A stretch of 64,000 nucleotides of DNA from Halictus rubicundus (GCF_050948215.1 NC_135158.1:9595822-9659821); one strand, 5' to 3'; positions 25,434 to 38,674 are shown, counted from the stretch's first letter. Numbers and translations: made by a program. The notes: a model not told the origin generated them from the letters alone.

Positions 25434-26319
25434 CTGGAAACCGATGCGGGAAGATCCGTCCGTGCCTGGAGATTAGCCACGGGTAGAGCGGGTAACTGTC
25501 TCTGGGCGGTTGATGAGGATGCGGCGGCGGATGGGGTCCGCCGGGCGCACCTCCATGGGGGTATGGTCCATGAGGTGGTCCATGAGGCGAAGCACCATGG
25601 TGTGCTTGAAGCGCGACCGCGAGGTTCGCAGCTTGGAAGTGTTGGGCCGCGGCTAGGTTGGCTGCCAGGGCCAGTTGTTGGGTATGATACTCGCTCTGGC
25701 CGGTTTGCGGGCCCGTTGGACCATGCCCGGGTAAACCATAAAGAGATTTGAGCTGTTCCGCGGCTACGGCAGCCGCGGTTGCCGCGCCTGGCGGAGGCGC
25801 GAGATAGTTTGGACTAGGTCTGACAACCCCTGGAGGTGGCTGAGGGTGTGCACCAACCGGGGAGTCTCCGTGCGATATCCTGTGAGGCGGACTAGGGCTG
25901 TTGTTGGGCGTGGATCCTCCGCTATGGCTGTGGACCGTCGTTCTGCTAAAGTCCAGGTGCGTGGCAGCGGTCAGGTGATGGTGATGGCCATGGTGGTTCC
26001 CGTGATGGTGGTGCAGACTATGCGAGGGCGTTCTCCGGGAGTTGGGGTACGATTCTATCGAGGAACTCCGGGAGACAGGCCTGTCGGACCCCTCGGAGTG
26101 AGCGCCAGGTGATCTAGCGGTGACCCGACGACTCCGCGGTGAAGAGGAACCTTCCACGTCCATCGGGCTGCCATCCCTCTCGATCTCGACCCGCTCCAGC
26201 CGGTCCAATCGGTCCTCCCGACCACCCTGGCCACCGCCGCCCACGATTGAGTCGATGCTGAAGCCGATCTTCGGCTTCGAGGGCACCGGTACGATCGGCG
26301 TCGGCGCGAGCGGCATCAT
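25431..26319 (-). CDS. ems: EMX-family homeodomain protein (empty spiracles/E5 type), exon 1, N-terminal 296 residues; homeobox not in window
   Basis: This is the first coding exon of a sequence-specific transcription factor of the EMX family, which in insects patterns the anterior head and brain. The reading frame is open from 26520 to the donor at 25430. The first ATG is a Met-Met pair at 26319, with A at -3, and an in-frame TGA lies upstream at 26523-26521. Residues 15-27 read KPKIGFSIDSIVG, an N-terminal motif like the engrailed-homology-1 type (F20, I22, D23, I25), which in other homeoproteins binds Groucho co-repressors. Next come a charged stretch (34-49), a Ser/Pro/Arg-rich stretch (50-100), a His cluster (103-115), an Ala-rich segment near residue 180 and a Pro/His/Gly-rich segment (240-272). 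Residues 279-294, YPWLISRHGRIFPHRF, match the hexapeptide-like segment that precedes the homeodomain in EMX proteins. The exon ends after one base of codon 297 at a GTACGTA donor. Family assignment is firm; ems versus E5 is open because the homeodomain is not visible. Confidence 0.88.
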
Positions 26320-26523
26320 CGTACGATTATCGTACGCTTGACGGATAGACACACTTCGGCGGGACGGCGGGACTACAGGCGGGCTACGCGGAGTCAGGTC
26401 CGCCGCATCCCTGCTACCACCCACGTCAGGTGTCGCTCGTAGGGCTAGAAACACTTTCGATTCCCACTTGGTTCTCGTCGAAACACTAACTCTCCCTTTG
26501 CACCAGGCTCGTTCGCCCGATCA
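26320..26523 (-). other. 5' leader of EMX exon 1
   Basis: The coding frame continues upstream of the Met-Met start for 67 codons without any ATG and then meets TGA at 26523-26521. The leader is therefore probably transcribed but untranslated, unless a splice acceptor brings in an upstream coding exon. A GTG at 26454 is not a plausible start in an animal gene. I see no clear acceptor with a pyrimidine tract in this interval. Confidence 0.55.
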
Positions 26524-27730
26524 ATGGAGATCTAATCGACGACGACGACGACGACAAGTACCATGTCCGGGAACAACACTTGGATCGTTAGACACTCAGT
26601 TCCCAGCACCAGCGAGCACACATCGTGAACAGCCGTGTAGAATGTCACCCCGCGAGGATCACCCAAGTCCACGATGACCCCGAACCATCGAGCAAAGAGA
26701 GTTCACCACTCCGAATCCACGGCACTCCGGTACACACTCACTGGGAACCAGCTCTCCATCGGGAGCCGATCTTCGGGACGGCTTGAAAAAATCGTGTTCG
26801 ACGCGCGACGACTAGTACGGTGGTATAAGTAATACACCCGGGTCCGTGTCGCCTAACTTGGACCAAAACTGGCAGAGTGTGCAGAGCCGCCGCGTACAGT
26901 TCGAGACTCCAGCATGCCACAGAGCTCCGCGGCTCTGACGGATGTTTCTGGCACGAGAGCTTGCTAGTGTTTGAGCAAATTACAGGCTAAACGAGGCGCT
27001 CTTGGCCGGTGGTGGGGGCTGCGAGTCACCCGCCATCCCCACCGTGACGTCCGGCGAGCAAGCTGGTGGGGGTAGGATCGAGCGACGGTGGGCGGGGTCC
27101 GGCACCGCGGACGACGAGACTGGGCGGGTACTCGCCTCCACCCGATTGGTCCGTCGCTTTAAGTGTCCGCACTCGGCTCCGCTCGGACCTCGCTACCGCG
27201 ATTCCTCGGGGTACCGACGGGCTGCAGAGGGGCGACGCATTAGTTGCCGATGGGCGTTAAACTCACGTTTTTGTCGTGCGATGAAAATGAGTCGTTTAAT
27301 TAATACGTCTGGAGCCCCCACCTCTACGACAACGTCTCCTACCCCGCCGCCTCTCTGTCCCTCCCCTCTTCAGAGACCAGCCTCTCTATCCCTCTTCCAC
27401 GGAAACCGTCTTCTCGCCACTCGTCCCGTCTTCGTTCGGCTACGCGCTTTCTTTCGCCCCGCAGGAGGAGGAACACCCGGGAAAAGTGTTCACCGACGAT
27501 ATTCCTCGAGGTGACTTTGTGTATACTTCTCGCCGCGGTGCACCGTGCGAGTGGGGGCTCGGATAGAAAGGTACGAGGAGGTTGGACAAGGTTCCTCGGG
27601 TCTGATTTTCTTCGGCTGCAGGGTCTGTCTTTCGGTAAGAGGCTGGAGCTTAGTCGCGTTCGGCGCGGGGGTCTTCGGGGGGGTGAATTTTCAAGTCTTC
27701 GAGGAGGGATAGACCACTTTTTCTGAGTCT
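26524..27730 (-). promoter_or_regulatory. CpG-rich block upstream of the EMX exon, candidate promoter and 5' exon region
   Basis: The interval is markedly richer in G+C and CpG than the flanking DNA, especially 26990-27500, and lies directly upstream of the EMX start on the minus strand. It contains a short (GAC)n run at 26537-26556. I find no convincing TATA box on the minus strand. Assignment as promoter rests on position and composition only. Open frames on the plus strand here, such as 27002-27514, begin at non-ATG codons and look like products of the base composition. Confidence 0.35.
26537..26556. repeat. (GAC)n repeat in the EMX upstream region
   Basis: Six to seven GAC/CGA triplets just upstream of the in-frame stop that bounds the EMX frame. 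On the minus strand it reads TCG/GTC repeats and could lie in the transcript leader. Confidence 0.85.
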
Positions 27731-30229
27731 ACAAAGCGGAGCTTTGTATCTCTTTGCTGAACCAGATCGCGTTTGATTTGCACAAGATGTCTTGTTATTT
27801 TCGTGTTGCTTTCTATTCGTCTTCTTGGAGGCCCCTCAGTTCTTCAGGAATGCCAATGGTTGCGCGGAGTACGTAATAACTTGACGATTAGCGAAAATAA
27901 TTTTTATTCGAGAATCTTATGATATAATCATTGAGAAATAGACACTTTCTGCAAGAGGGGACGTCATCTGGCATTTTGGAGTGATACACACGAATTTTTC
28001 TTCAAGATTGAATTTAATATTTCCTGATCGAAGGGGGATCGAGGATCCGACTTTCTAAATCAACTGTAATTGATCTCCACCGTGCTAACAGGCAATTACC
28101 GCGATAGATCATTGTACAGCATGATCGACGCGATCGCGTAATTAAGGTGTCAGAGCGTGCATGGTGACACTGTCTTCGGAAACTCGAAATCTGGAGAGAC
28201 GTGTCCTGGCTAATGTGTGTGTTTAGACTTTACGCTAATGATCCAGTAGATCGGAGAAACGGTGTCGAAACATAACGAGAAATTACGCGATTGGGATACG
28301 ATCAGGGTAATTGCGGATCGTTTACGTAATTCGTCTTGCAGGCAAGTCTGATGCATTTAATAGTTCTGTTTTATATATGAAAAAGAAATTCAACTGTTGT
28401 ACACGTTCTGGAATTCTTTACAAACCATTTTGTCTTCTCACAAATATTGAAACAGTAGCACAAAATAGTTACACGATCCGTTCGAGTTCGATTAAAATTT
28501 TTGTTTAAAAGTTGCTTTTGCATATCTTCGCAAATCTTTTTTCTCTTATTACAGTTGCACAATGACTCTGAAGCAGGCCACAGCTAACATAAAAAATTTA
28601 CATTTCTTCTTATCGATCATGTCGATTCTTCGTTTCTCAAAGGAAGAACTTCCAATGAAATTTGATGTCCTAACTAAGAGTGTGGAATTGATTTGTAAAA
28701 TGGCTTCACGAACTAGCACAGAACATTAAATAAAATGCGAACAGCTTCCACAAGAACACATATCTCTCAAAATGTCATAAGTTCATGAATGAGCCGTCTT
28801 TCGAACATTTTCCAATAAATCTAGACGAAAACGGTGGTGCTTAAAATTCGAAGAAAAAAAACGAGTATTTCATGTAAGGCCAATTACTCGACGGGCTAAT
28901 CCAATGCAGAGCAGAGGGAAGCGCAAGCATCCCGCAGCCGTCGACCCGTTTCGAGCAAGCAATAACCATTAGGCCTCTCTAATCTAATTAGCAAGAAGAA
29001 ACGAGTCAATTAGCCGGGGATCATCATCGACAGCAAAAACTCGGTAGCCGCGGCAGCTCTTCCACGATTTTCTTACGTCGGTTCCTGATACCGTAATTGG
29101 CGAACGAGCCCGGCTAATGGTAGAAAGTCCCTCGAAATAGTCAGAAGTCTAACAGCCGCTGGAAAGCCGGAGGAAAATGTTAAAACCCGATGATTGCTAC
29201 CCGCGCGGATAATTCTCGGAATCGGTACCCGATATATCTTCTTTCCTACGCCGCCGTGGACGCTGAAATTGCCCGCGCAAAATGCCGCGTTTGATTAGGT
29301 TTATTTCTTCGTTTTTCCGTTTTCTGGATCCTGGCTGGCCGAGCGAACACGAGACCGCAGACTGTTCGGCAGCATTGTAATGCCAGTGATCTGCACGTCA
29401 TTTTCCGACGAGTCGGTGTTCACGGTAATCGCTCGGTAGCCCCCGTAAAGCGACCGCAAAAATAGATCGACATACTTTTTCAATCAGCCCCGGCTACACC
29501 ACGACGTGGAACTACGTTCAAGTATGTTGTCCTGCAATTTGTACCCCGTTATTTCGTGCCCGGACGTCCCGGGCGTCCCGTTAGCGTTTTATCAGATCTA
29601 GCTGGATTTGATTAATTCGATTGTCGCCGTTAATTGGTAGAAAATACAGATTAGGATCGCCGTTCTCGTGAAAAGAACACTTTCGGAGCCTAGGCTACCG
29701 CGGGTCCCGCGCATTCCCGCATAAATTATGATTGTCGATTTTTTCGCGAGATAACGGGACGAGTCTAATTGATAATAATAGCGACGCAGCGATTTGAGAC
29801 ACCGACGGGGACACGTGGATGCGACGGATAGCTGCGGTGCGGCTGTCAAGCTTAATTTGAGCTATGGCAAAAGGATTTCGGAAAGTGTGAAACGTAAAAT
29901 AAGACAGACGACTATAGAAAAAGTGTAGGATGAACTTCATGAATAGACTAAGTACCTTTACTAAAAATTCTTTCTTTAATCAGTTCCCCAAAACACTTTT
30001 CATGTAAGAACAACTGCATCGACAGAACCAAAAAAAAAGAATACCAGAGCATCGAAGAGGCGAGCGGCGGCCCAAGAAGAAGATGACAGTGTCGCGAAAA
30101 AATATGACTCCCTGAAGTGTCTCGAAAGAGTAAAGAGGGGATCGATTAACGTTCCCCAAGATCGTCGGATAAGCACCGCGACGTTCCGTTACATATTTAA
30201 TACGTGTATCGGGTAGAACGAGAAAGTGT

Positions 30230-30900
30230 CTTAACGAATGAGCGCCGAGGAGAAAGAACGGTAAGAAAATAATGGTGTCGCGCTAGCTAGCAGAATATTA
30301 AAGGGTGGCGAGCGAGAAAGGGTAGCAATCATGCTGCGGCGTTCACCGGGAACGAAGAACCGGGGCCACAATGTTGAGAGAGCTTTTAGCAGCAGGTGTG
30401 CGGGAAAGGAGACTTAGGGTAACAGGAATGAAAGAGACGTCGCGGCACGAAACAGAATATTAAAAGTCACAAAGGAACGTCGGGGGAAAGATAAAGTTGC
30501 GAACGTTCCGATGAAAACGGTAATGTTCAAAAGGTATTTAGCAACAGCGAGAGAGAGAGGAAAGGAGGTTAATGAGCGGAGATGCGAGGGGAGGAAAAGG
30601 AAGGAGACGAAGTAGTCGTGAACGGGAGTAGAAAGAAGAAAGGAAATGGAGAAAGACGGAACAGAATATTGAAAGTCGCAAAGAAACTTAAGGGGTGGAG
30701 GGGTGAGGGGGGAGTTGTGAACGTTCCTCGTGGACGGTGGATAAAAACCGTAATGTTGAAAAGGTATTTAGCAACAGCGAGAGGGGGGAGAGGGGGGTTA
30801 AGGAGCGAAGATGCAAGAGGAGGAAAAGGAAGAAAACGAGAAGGAGTCGTGAACAGGAGTAGAAAGAAGAAAGGAAAGGGGGAACGGTTGGGAACGGGCG
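30230..30900. repeat. Purine-rich degenerate tandem array, unit ~160-230 bp
   Basis: CAGAATATT(A/G)AAAG recurs at about 30291, 30453 and 30662. AAAAGGTATTTAGCAACAGC recurs at about 30530 and 30761. GAGTAGAAAGAAGAAAGGAA recurs at about 30625 and 30858. The last two units are the most alike and are spaced about 231 bp. The plus strand is strongly purine-biased, which alone keeps several long frames open on both strands. I do not support any of those frames as genes. Confidence 0.7.
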
Positions 30901-32174
30901 TGCTCGCTGCTCGCGCATTGGTGCACCTCTGTGTACGATGTGTGCAGAGTCGCCATGTTGAATACCCCCACTTCCGTTCCACGTGTCCGTACACCTACAC
31001 AGGTGTTGGGAACGCGATACCGGTCGCAATATCGTCTTCGGTAGGGCGAGAAATCGCGCATCAACGGCTCCGCCATGGGGGCTGGTTATCCTCACGGGGG
31101 GCTGGTGGGGGCAAGATTCATCCTAATGCCGTGAGCATGACACTCTGCCCCTTATCATGACCACTTTATCCCGCCCGAAATCGTTTTCATCGCTCTTCCG
31201 TGATTGCGCACCTCGCGAACTTTCTTCGCATCTTCTGGTAACCTCGTAATCAATTATTATAGTCCGCGTTACGGGTAGACACGGTCTTTGTTGGAGCAAT
31301 TGAAAAGGTTCAAGGTGAAATATTCAATCTTGTGGGAAGTGGTTTTCTGGAATCATTTTGGTCGATTTTTCCTGATTGTGGTTTTCATACGCTTTGTACT
31401 CGCGTTTTTGGTAACTTCACAATTATTTTGCCTATGTTAGGGTACGCGAAGCGAAAAGGCTCAAAAGAATATTACAGGTCTCGTAGGAAGTGAGTCTTCT
31501 ATTTTTCGTGAATTTTATTTTAAAGAAAAATCGTATTTAACCCATCGGAAAATTGAATATAAGACATTCTCGTCCACAAAGGATTAAAAAGTCAATTGCA
31601 CCGTTCACTCTCGATTAGGTTAACATTCAATGAAGAATCCCAGGGCCTCAGATGTCACGAAACGTTTATACACCGCGATCGGGTCGCAGGTCCCACGAAA
31701 CGGGCCCGAAGTAGCCCGGTGTCCAATCCGAGGATCATTGTCCCGTTTCCATCGGTCCTCGAAAAAGGAAGAAACAAAATTGTCTCGTTACCGGCGGGTC
31801 CGAAACGAAGGCATAATGACGAAAAAGGGGTGGCGTAACCATTGCCGCGAGACTTCGGGGTCGCCGGTCTTTAATACGCCACGAATTTAACAGTATATAT
31901 CGGGCCCCGGCGAACAAAAACACGCTCGGACAAACGAGCCGAAATAAAACGTCGGACGTATCCTTTAGAAAATTTGCATGCACTTTGTGCCCCGAACTGC
32001 CGGAAACCCGAATCGGTCCCGTCGACCACCGGTATACATCTGTATATACCAGCGGTCACACCTGTAAATCCCTTTCGGGGCCCATTGAAATCTCGGACGC
32101 CCGCCGAGATGATTTTTACGGGTCGTGCGCGCTCGCCGGGAAGAAACCAACGAAAGTCGAACAAAACGGGAGGC

Positions 32175-32175
<1 letters not shown>

Positions 32176-32239
<64 letters not shown>
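32176..32239. repeat. (GA)n microsatellite
   Basis: A long GA run with one GAAA interruption. It is the longest microsatellite in the window and keeps four overlapping frames open nearby. Confidence 0.97.
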
Positions 32240-34822
32240 CGAGACAAGGAAACGGGCTGGGTATCCTCGACAACGATCCCAGGACCTGTCGGGAAGTCGA
32301 TTGTTTGTGAGTTACAGCGGGAAAAGGGAAATCGATACCTCGATGTCTGCGTCCACGGGGCTGTGGCTCGCCTTTTTGGGACTTTTCCTGGCTTTCTGTT
32401 CGACCTGTAAATGGATACTGATCGACTTGCTTCAATGGCAAATCGGTTCGGAAATGTATTAACTCCTTGCCCCACGATTTGTTTTACGGTTGCAATGATT
32501 GGACTTCTTTGTGATTCATGATGGAATTTTATATTTGAAATGCACAGTGGAGTATTACACTTATATATATATATGTATACTGGAACGTAGGAATTACAAC
32601 GTGTAAACACTTCGACGGTCGAATAGAGAAGAAAGATCTTTTTATACGCAGGTCGGCACACGCGTTATAATTAGTCACGTGATAACGCTCGGCTTGTATT
32701 GTATAATGAGAGATGGCGCGATTAGACGTGCTCCAACAGTTCATAATTTCTTAGAAGCTGAAGAAAATATCCATTGTACACGCCCGTGTGTTCTTCCATG
32801 GCTGTAAATAGAATTTTATTTCGGTTCAAAGGATAACATACATATTTATTAGACCCTGTTCAGAATTTTGATCACGAGCCCGACTCGATGTTATAGTGCG
32901 AGGGGTCAACAATAGTTTGATTCGACCTTTTCAAGTTGGCAAGCTTGTGAAATGCCTGAGGTAATTTTTCTTTCATCTTCTTTAAATTGTGTAATTATTA
33001 CACGTTGTTCCTTGAAACTGTCTGGAGATTATTCAATCAAATGGTCATTTGTTATTTTGATAAGGGAGGAGCTTGTTCGTTTCGATGAAGAAGTTGAAAT
33101 TGTAGAAACGAGGAAAGGCTTGCCACGTTTCAGACACTTAAATATGGACCAAAAATGTGTATTCAGGCTAGTTTGATTTATTAAGACAACAATGTGCGTT
33201 TAGTTTTTAGTCATTTTTAGAACGTATTTATGACACTGTGTCCATTTTCAATAGAGATGTATTGTACAGTCAATGTCTTCAATTATTAACTGAAGAATAT
33301 AGCTCATAGTACACATTAAAACAATATTTTATACATTAAAGAAATATTTTTTTTTCCTATCGTGAAGATACATGAGCATGCGCGAATTTGAGATGAAATC
33401 GTTCCCGAGACTCGTTTCAAAGTCATTGTACTAGAACTAGCGATTCGTTCGAAGTCGGAAAGGATTGATATCGTCGAAAAAAAAATTTGGTTCACTGGAA
33501 AATCCGTTACGGACGGATTAAATCGCTCGCAGACTCGTTACAGCGTCATTGTTGCTGCTGGAAAATAGAAAGAAGAAATACCGCGCGACACAATCGTCGA
33601 TCCTGCCCGCCATTGTACCGTTCATTGTTTGAAACCCTCCGCGACAATGAAGTTTTTGTCGCTTTCTCTTGTGTCGCTTTCTGCTTGAATTTAACCGACA
33701 AAAAAAAAAACCAACGAGAAACGGCTGTGCGAAGTTTTCGCGACGTTTACAGCGAGAGCCAATCGCCTTCCTCTATTCTCGATTTATCTCGCTGGATTCG
33801 AAAATTTCACAGAAACGAAAGAAACGTCTGACTACCACTATTCTTTGAATCGGCACAATGGAAAGCGTAATTGAATAAAAGGGTGGCCAGAAGAACGTGT
33901 ATACAGTTTCAGTATAAGTTAATAATTACACTGTGGACGTTTATGCAAATTTAAAATCGGGGGCATTAGATTATGAAACGGAAAGTTGTGATGTCTGAGA
34001 TTTATTTTCTACGGAGAGTTTAATAAGTGGACTCTGCGTCAATTACAACAAAAAGAGAGTTAAAATTGATTCCATCCCTTAATAATTTTAATAGGCTGTA
34101 CCAGTAATATTAAATTCATCTGATGTTTCTTCTATGTTGTATTATTTTGTGTCTTTTGAGTAAGACATTGAAATAAAAATTGTTTCCTTTCGTAGATCGA
34201 CTGAGCCCTTTGCAACGAATTTCTGCAAACAATAATTCACGTTTTCATTCCGGTTTCATCACTGTATAAACATGCACTTGCATCGTCATGATTCGTCCAA
34301 TAAATATCTTAAGCTTGAGCATACAAGAATTGCAGCATATTTGTCTTCGCAGGACGACTATCCAACCAGTCTTCACAATAAAATGAAAAAACTTGACTCG
34401 AAAGACCAAACATTCAGCGCACGGTAATAATAAAGCATACCCACCGATTACACAGCTCGATTATCATTAATTCACCAGTGTAATATCTACCTACAAGTAA
34501 AAAGAAACGTTTACAAAACTGGCAGTATATTATTTCGCGATGCCATTGTTATTTGTTTACGTGTCCGAAGTTTAACGAAAGATTACAGTCCGCAGTCTCG
34601 TTCGCATTGTTAGGGGATCATTGCGCATTGTTCGCCTAACCGTCAATCAAACATTTTCAGCGCAAATAAAACGTGTGCGTGGTGAATGCGAACGAACGAT
34701 GAGGCTGCCAGGCAGCCATGTTTTTTCCGGCGGTCTCGCTTGAAAATTTCTGCCGTGGAATCGGCATTACGCTGACATTACCAGCTTATTATAATTGTAA
34801 CGTGTAATCGATACGCCAGGCA

Positions 34823-34851
34823 CCGGGTGCCCGACAATGCCCGGGCACCGG
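34823..34851. other. GC-rich inverted repeat (hairpin)
   Basis: The arms CCGGGTGCCCG and CGGGCACCGG are complementary over 10 pairs with one bulged base, separated by about 8 bases. A further partial copy, CACCGGGCAC, follows. The structure is far more stable than the surrounding sequence. No terminal duplication or coding context is seen. Confidence 0.6.
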
Positions 34852-35386
34852 GCACAATGCAGAAAATGCGAGGCTGTCCCGCGGGTATGGAACCACAAAA
34901 CCTTTCCTCCCTTTTCACATCGGGAACCGGCCGTTCCCCAGGGCGAATAAATGGCCTGATTAAGCACGCCATTTTGCCTGTAATGTAATCTTTAAGCGCG
35001 CGTCGACTTCTTTTCGTTCCCATTGTGCCCGCGCGCGGTGTCTCGTCGATCATTTCTAAGGATTAAGCCATGGAACACCATTCTACCCGTGATTATTCAT
35101 GCCCCAGGAGTGGGGGGATGTTGCAACATTGCCGCAGAACCGGTGGAATCATGCTACCTTCATCATCAGTTCGATTAGCCGATCGATCGCCGAAAATTTT
35201 TTGAGATAGGGTATGTGAAATTTTTAGAAAATGACAAAATAAGTAGGTGGAATTGAACACAGTAAAAACATTAGAAGAATCAGAGCTATATTATGCTCTA
35301 CGTGTTAATCGTATTAATGAAGAAAATACATTTCTATTTCACTACAGTTTATTGCTATTCAGGTAGAAAATTTTTATTTTGTCTAG

Positions 35387-35450
35387 TAACCTTTTGAACT
35401 TGAATGGCGACTATTAGATGGCACTAAGAATTACCGTACTTCTCAAAGCC
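35387..35450. mobile_element. Left-end fragment of the piggyBac-like miniature element
   Basis: The start GTAACCTTTTGAACTTGAAT, followed by GGCGACTATTAGATGGCACT and AAGAATTACCGTA, matches the first ~55 bp of the 11459 and 50471 copies. Similarity then stops and no right end is seen nearby, so this is a truncated relic. Confidence 0.55.
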
Positions 35451-38400
35451 TGAACTATCTAACTTTCTAGTAAGATTGCCTTGGTGTTTCAGTGTTGGAT
35501 AAGACAGATTTTACTATATTGTTATGCAAATTGCACGTGCGAGATGATTTTTAAAGAGTTCTTGCAGGATATTATGGGTCTGTCGTTTTATTCTTACGAT
35601 CATGTCAACAGTAGTTTTCCATTCGAAGAAACGTAATAGTTAAAGCAGCTTAGAAATAAAAATACGCAGCTTAAACCAGTTTCATAATCGCTGGATCATT
35701 TATCCTCGGATTCCTTTTTCTTGTGTTTGCAAACGGTGATTAATAGACGGCCATGTTTGCGCGGATTCTCAGTTTTGAGGATCGCCAGCGAAAACAGGAA
35801 TGGAACTGGACATCAGGGTTAAGTTTAACAACAGTTTATTAATTGTCTACGGATGTTTATGTAAATAGGAACGTACATAATAATTTAACAAACTCCACTT
35901 GTTGCTGGATTACGAATGTTTATGCGTACAGATTCGTGTAGCCTATTAGAAGCTTCAACAAGCACGAAATAAAATAAAAGACTCGTTGGAAATCGTCGAA
36001 CTTTTATTTTTATAAGCCTCTGACAAGGATCGAAATTATTCTAACATTTATTTACTAATTTAAATGTATTTATAGCAAGGTTGTGTTGCTTTTGGATGCT
36101 TTATTTTATTTGCTATCGTTCTTGCACAAGCACTTAGCCCTTATTTGACAAACTCGATTGATCAGGTCGACCAATAAATAATCCCAGAATGTCAACTGCA
36201 TTATACGCTATTCTCTGTTGTTGGCGCAGGATCAGAGAGCCTCGAGGAAAGGATATTGATCCCGGTTGGTACCTGCGAGTAGCAAACCCCAACAGCCGCG
36301 CGTTCGAGATTCCTTATTAAGGGCGATTAGTTTGAAAATGGCCAGATCGAGTGGTAATTGAATGTCAGCGCAACCTGGGTGCACCTCCTGAGCTTTCGTC
36401 TATTCTTCGTAAGAATTCTAGATTACTGATTCCTCTTTGTGATCACACAATCATAGCCCAAATATTAAAATTCTAATAAAAATTGTACACAGGCACTGGT
36501 AGAAATTCAAAGTCGCAGTTTATACTTGGATCTTCACTTGCAGCGAACTCCAAAGGGTGTTAAACATCCCTCGTTTCAGCCTAGAGTTACAAACTATCTA
36601 AATTCCAATTTTTACGAGCCAGATCAGATCATTAACTATTTTTATTAGGTCCAATAAGAAGATCAACGTTGATCTTAAAGACGTAGATTCAAAAATATAT
36701 TTAAAAAATGTTATGTACATGGACTTCGATAGATTTAGCCATGGCTGCCATGGAATTCTCAAAAGCATCCACCTTGGGAGGGTTGAAAATAGTAAAACGA
36801 TGTGTAGAGCATACTGTTTTTGAAAAATCAAGAAAATATGTGTCAAATGGACAACGAGGGATGTTTTTCTGCCTGTTAGAATTTCCATTAACTAAAATTC
36901 GAAGAACAAGATACAGTGAGGTCGAATTAAAGAGCATAGTGCTTTCAAATAATCAAGAAAAAAGTGTAACGAATCGACAGGAAGGGGTGAAGGGGGTATA
37001 ATAAAATACTTTCTGTGACCAGTATAATTTTCATTGACTCGTTCAGATTCCTTTCATTGAGAGGATCGTTGGACAGGTCTCGGGGGTTGGAAATGAAAAA
37101 AAAAGGCGGGCTCGAATGGCGCCGGCTGAGAGTCACTGACGATTCGCGGGTCTCCGTATCTTAAATAACCGGCCGGCACCTATGATTTTCTCGGAACAAC
37201 CGACGGCTCGATTAAATTGATTCGCAAGCTCGAACGCTCGAGGAGGATGGCGAAGTTTGCAGCCGGAGGGGGTGGAGGGAGGTATTAAACGAGGCCGGGC
37301 ACCGTTTTGCCCCGGTAAGTAAATAAGTTTAAATGAGCGCATGACGACACGACGTTAGGTTCCGCGATCCTGCCGGCCGATTCGCCGATATTATGCACAG
37401 AAACGATGCGAAACCAACCGGTAGGGAAAATTCTGCGGAAACGCTGCTGGAAAACGATTCGTAATCACCTTGCCCTCTCTAGCCGCCGATTTACATTTTT
37501 ATAGACCGACTCACCGGGTGCTCCAGATTTGCAAGAATTCATAGGCAAAACTCTCTATTATTTTCTTTGGAGCTACAACTGTTAGATTTTCTTTGTTTTT
37601 AACATATTACGTTGGACGATCTCAATGGAAAAATTAAAAAAAATCGCTGTAATTATCTTTTCATATGATTCTCTATGGACATATTATTCACTGTCGAAAG
37701 ATTCTTCGAGAACCCTGGATCTAATTCATTCCAGAAAGAAATCTGTAAATGTTGATTATTTCAGTTTACAGAAAATTCCGCAATGCGAAACGAAGCAAAC
37801 TTTCGACGTCTTTCTGGCATTTGGAACCACGCTGAAGATGCTTCAAGAGGAGTTGTGGAAGACACAAAAATTTGAAAAATATTCCGAAACGTTTCTGTGC
37901 AGAGGTCCAGCGACCGGCCAGTTCTCCGAGAGGCCTCAAGGCGCGTTTTTAATCGGTCCCAGCGCGACGACACGAAGGACCCTGTCGGGACTCATTGCTT
38001 ATCGCGAAATTGTCGGCCCGGCGCGCGTTATTACCCGACTGTTCTGTAATCAGGCCCAATATCGAAGCGAGGTATCGGTCCCGGGGCCGGGTATAAAAGT
38101 AATTGCTCGAAATTAGGTGACACAGAACCATCATCATGGCCCTCGGTACAATGTACGTATGTGTCGAGGGCCTGATCGGGCCGGGGAGCGCCGTGTTTCG
38201 CAAGAGAGCAAAAAACGGCTGCGCAAAACAAAAGAGACAGGGGTCGAGGGAACGAGAGAAAGAGAGAGAGAGAAGAGTTCGAAAAAGAGACAAAAAGAGA
38301 AAAGTAAAAATTAAGGCTGACGAGGAGGGGTGGAGAAGGGGGTAAATGGGCGGGGATTGAAGCGGAGAGGAAAACGGGATGGAATCGTGTTCGAGGCCAT

Positions 38401-38674
38401 CATCGGCGATTACGCATACTTGCTGGCCCATTATGGCTCATTAAAGGGGCCCGATCGGGCTTATTATGTGGCCCGAGACCTCCTCCTTGGCTCCCCGTCG
38501 GCCCTCCTCGACGGCGAAATATAATTTTCGACAAGCACGAAGATAGTAGGAGTGCATCGACCGAAAATTAACGACTCTTTAGGGCAAATTGATCGGCCGT
38601 GTTCGCACTCGATTTTTCTCCCGGCCGTGAAATCCCATGGATCACGGGGAGAGATACACAGAATGGGGAGGGAT

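Noticed and set aside
26455..26520. Upstream extension of the EMX frame, including a GTG start at 26454
   Set aside because: No ATG occurs before 26319 and GTG starts are not expected in animals. The Met-Met start also directly precedes the conserved N-terminal motif.
30582..31160. 192-codon plus-strand open frame
   Set aside because: Kept open by purine-rich repeats; overlapping minus-strand frames are equally open.
37625..38116. 163-codon frame with a real ATG
   Set aside because: Its composition changes midway from AT-rich to CpG-rich translation and no domain is visible. Chance frame is more likely, though a spliced exon cannot be ruled out.
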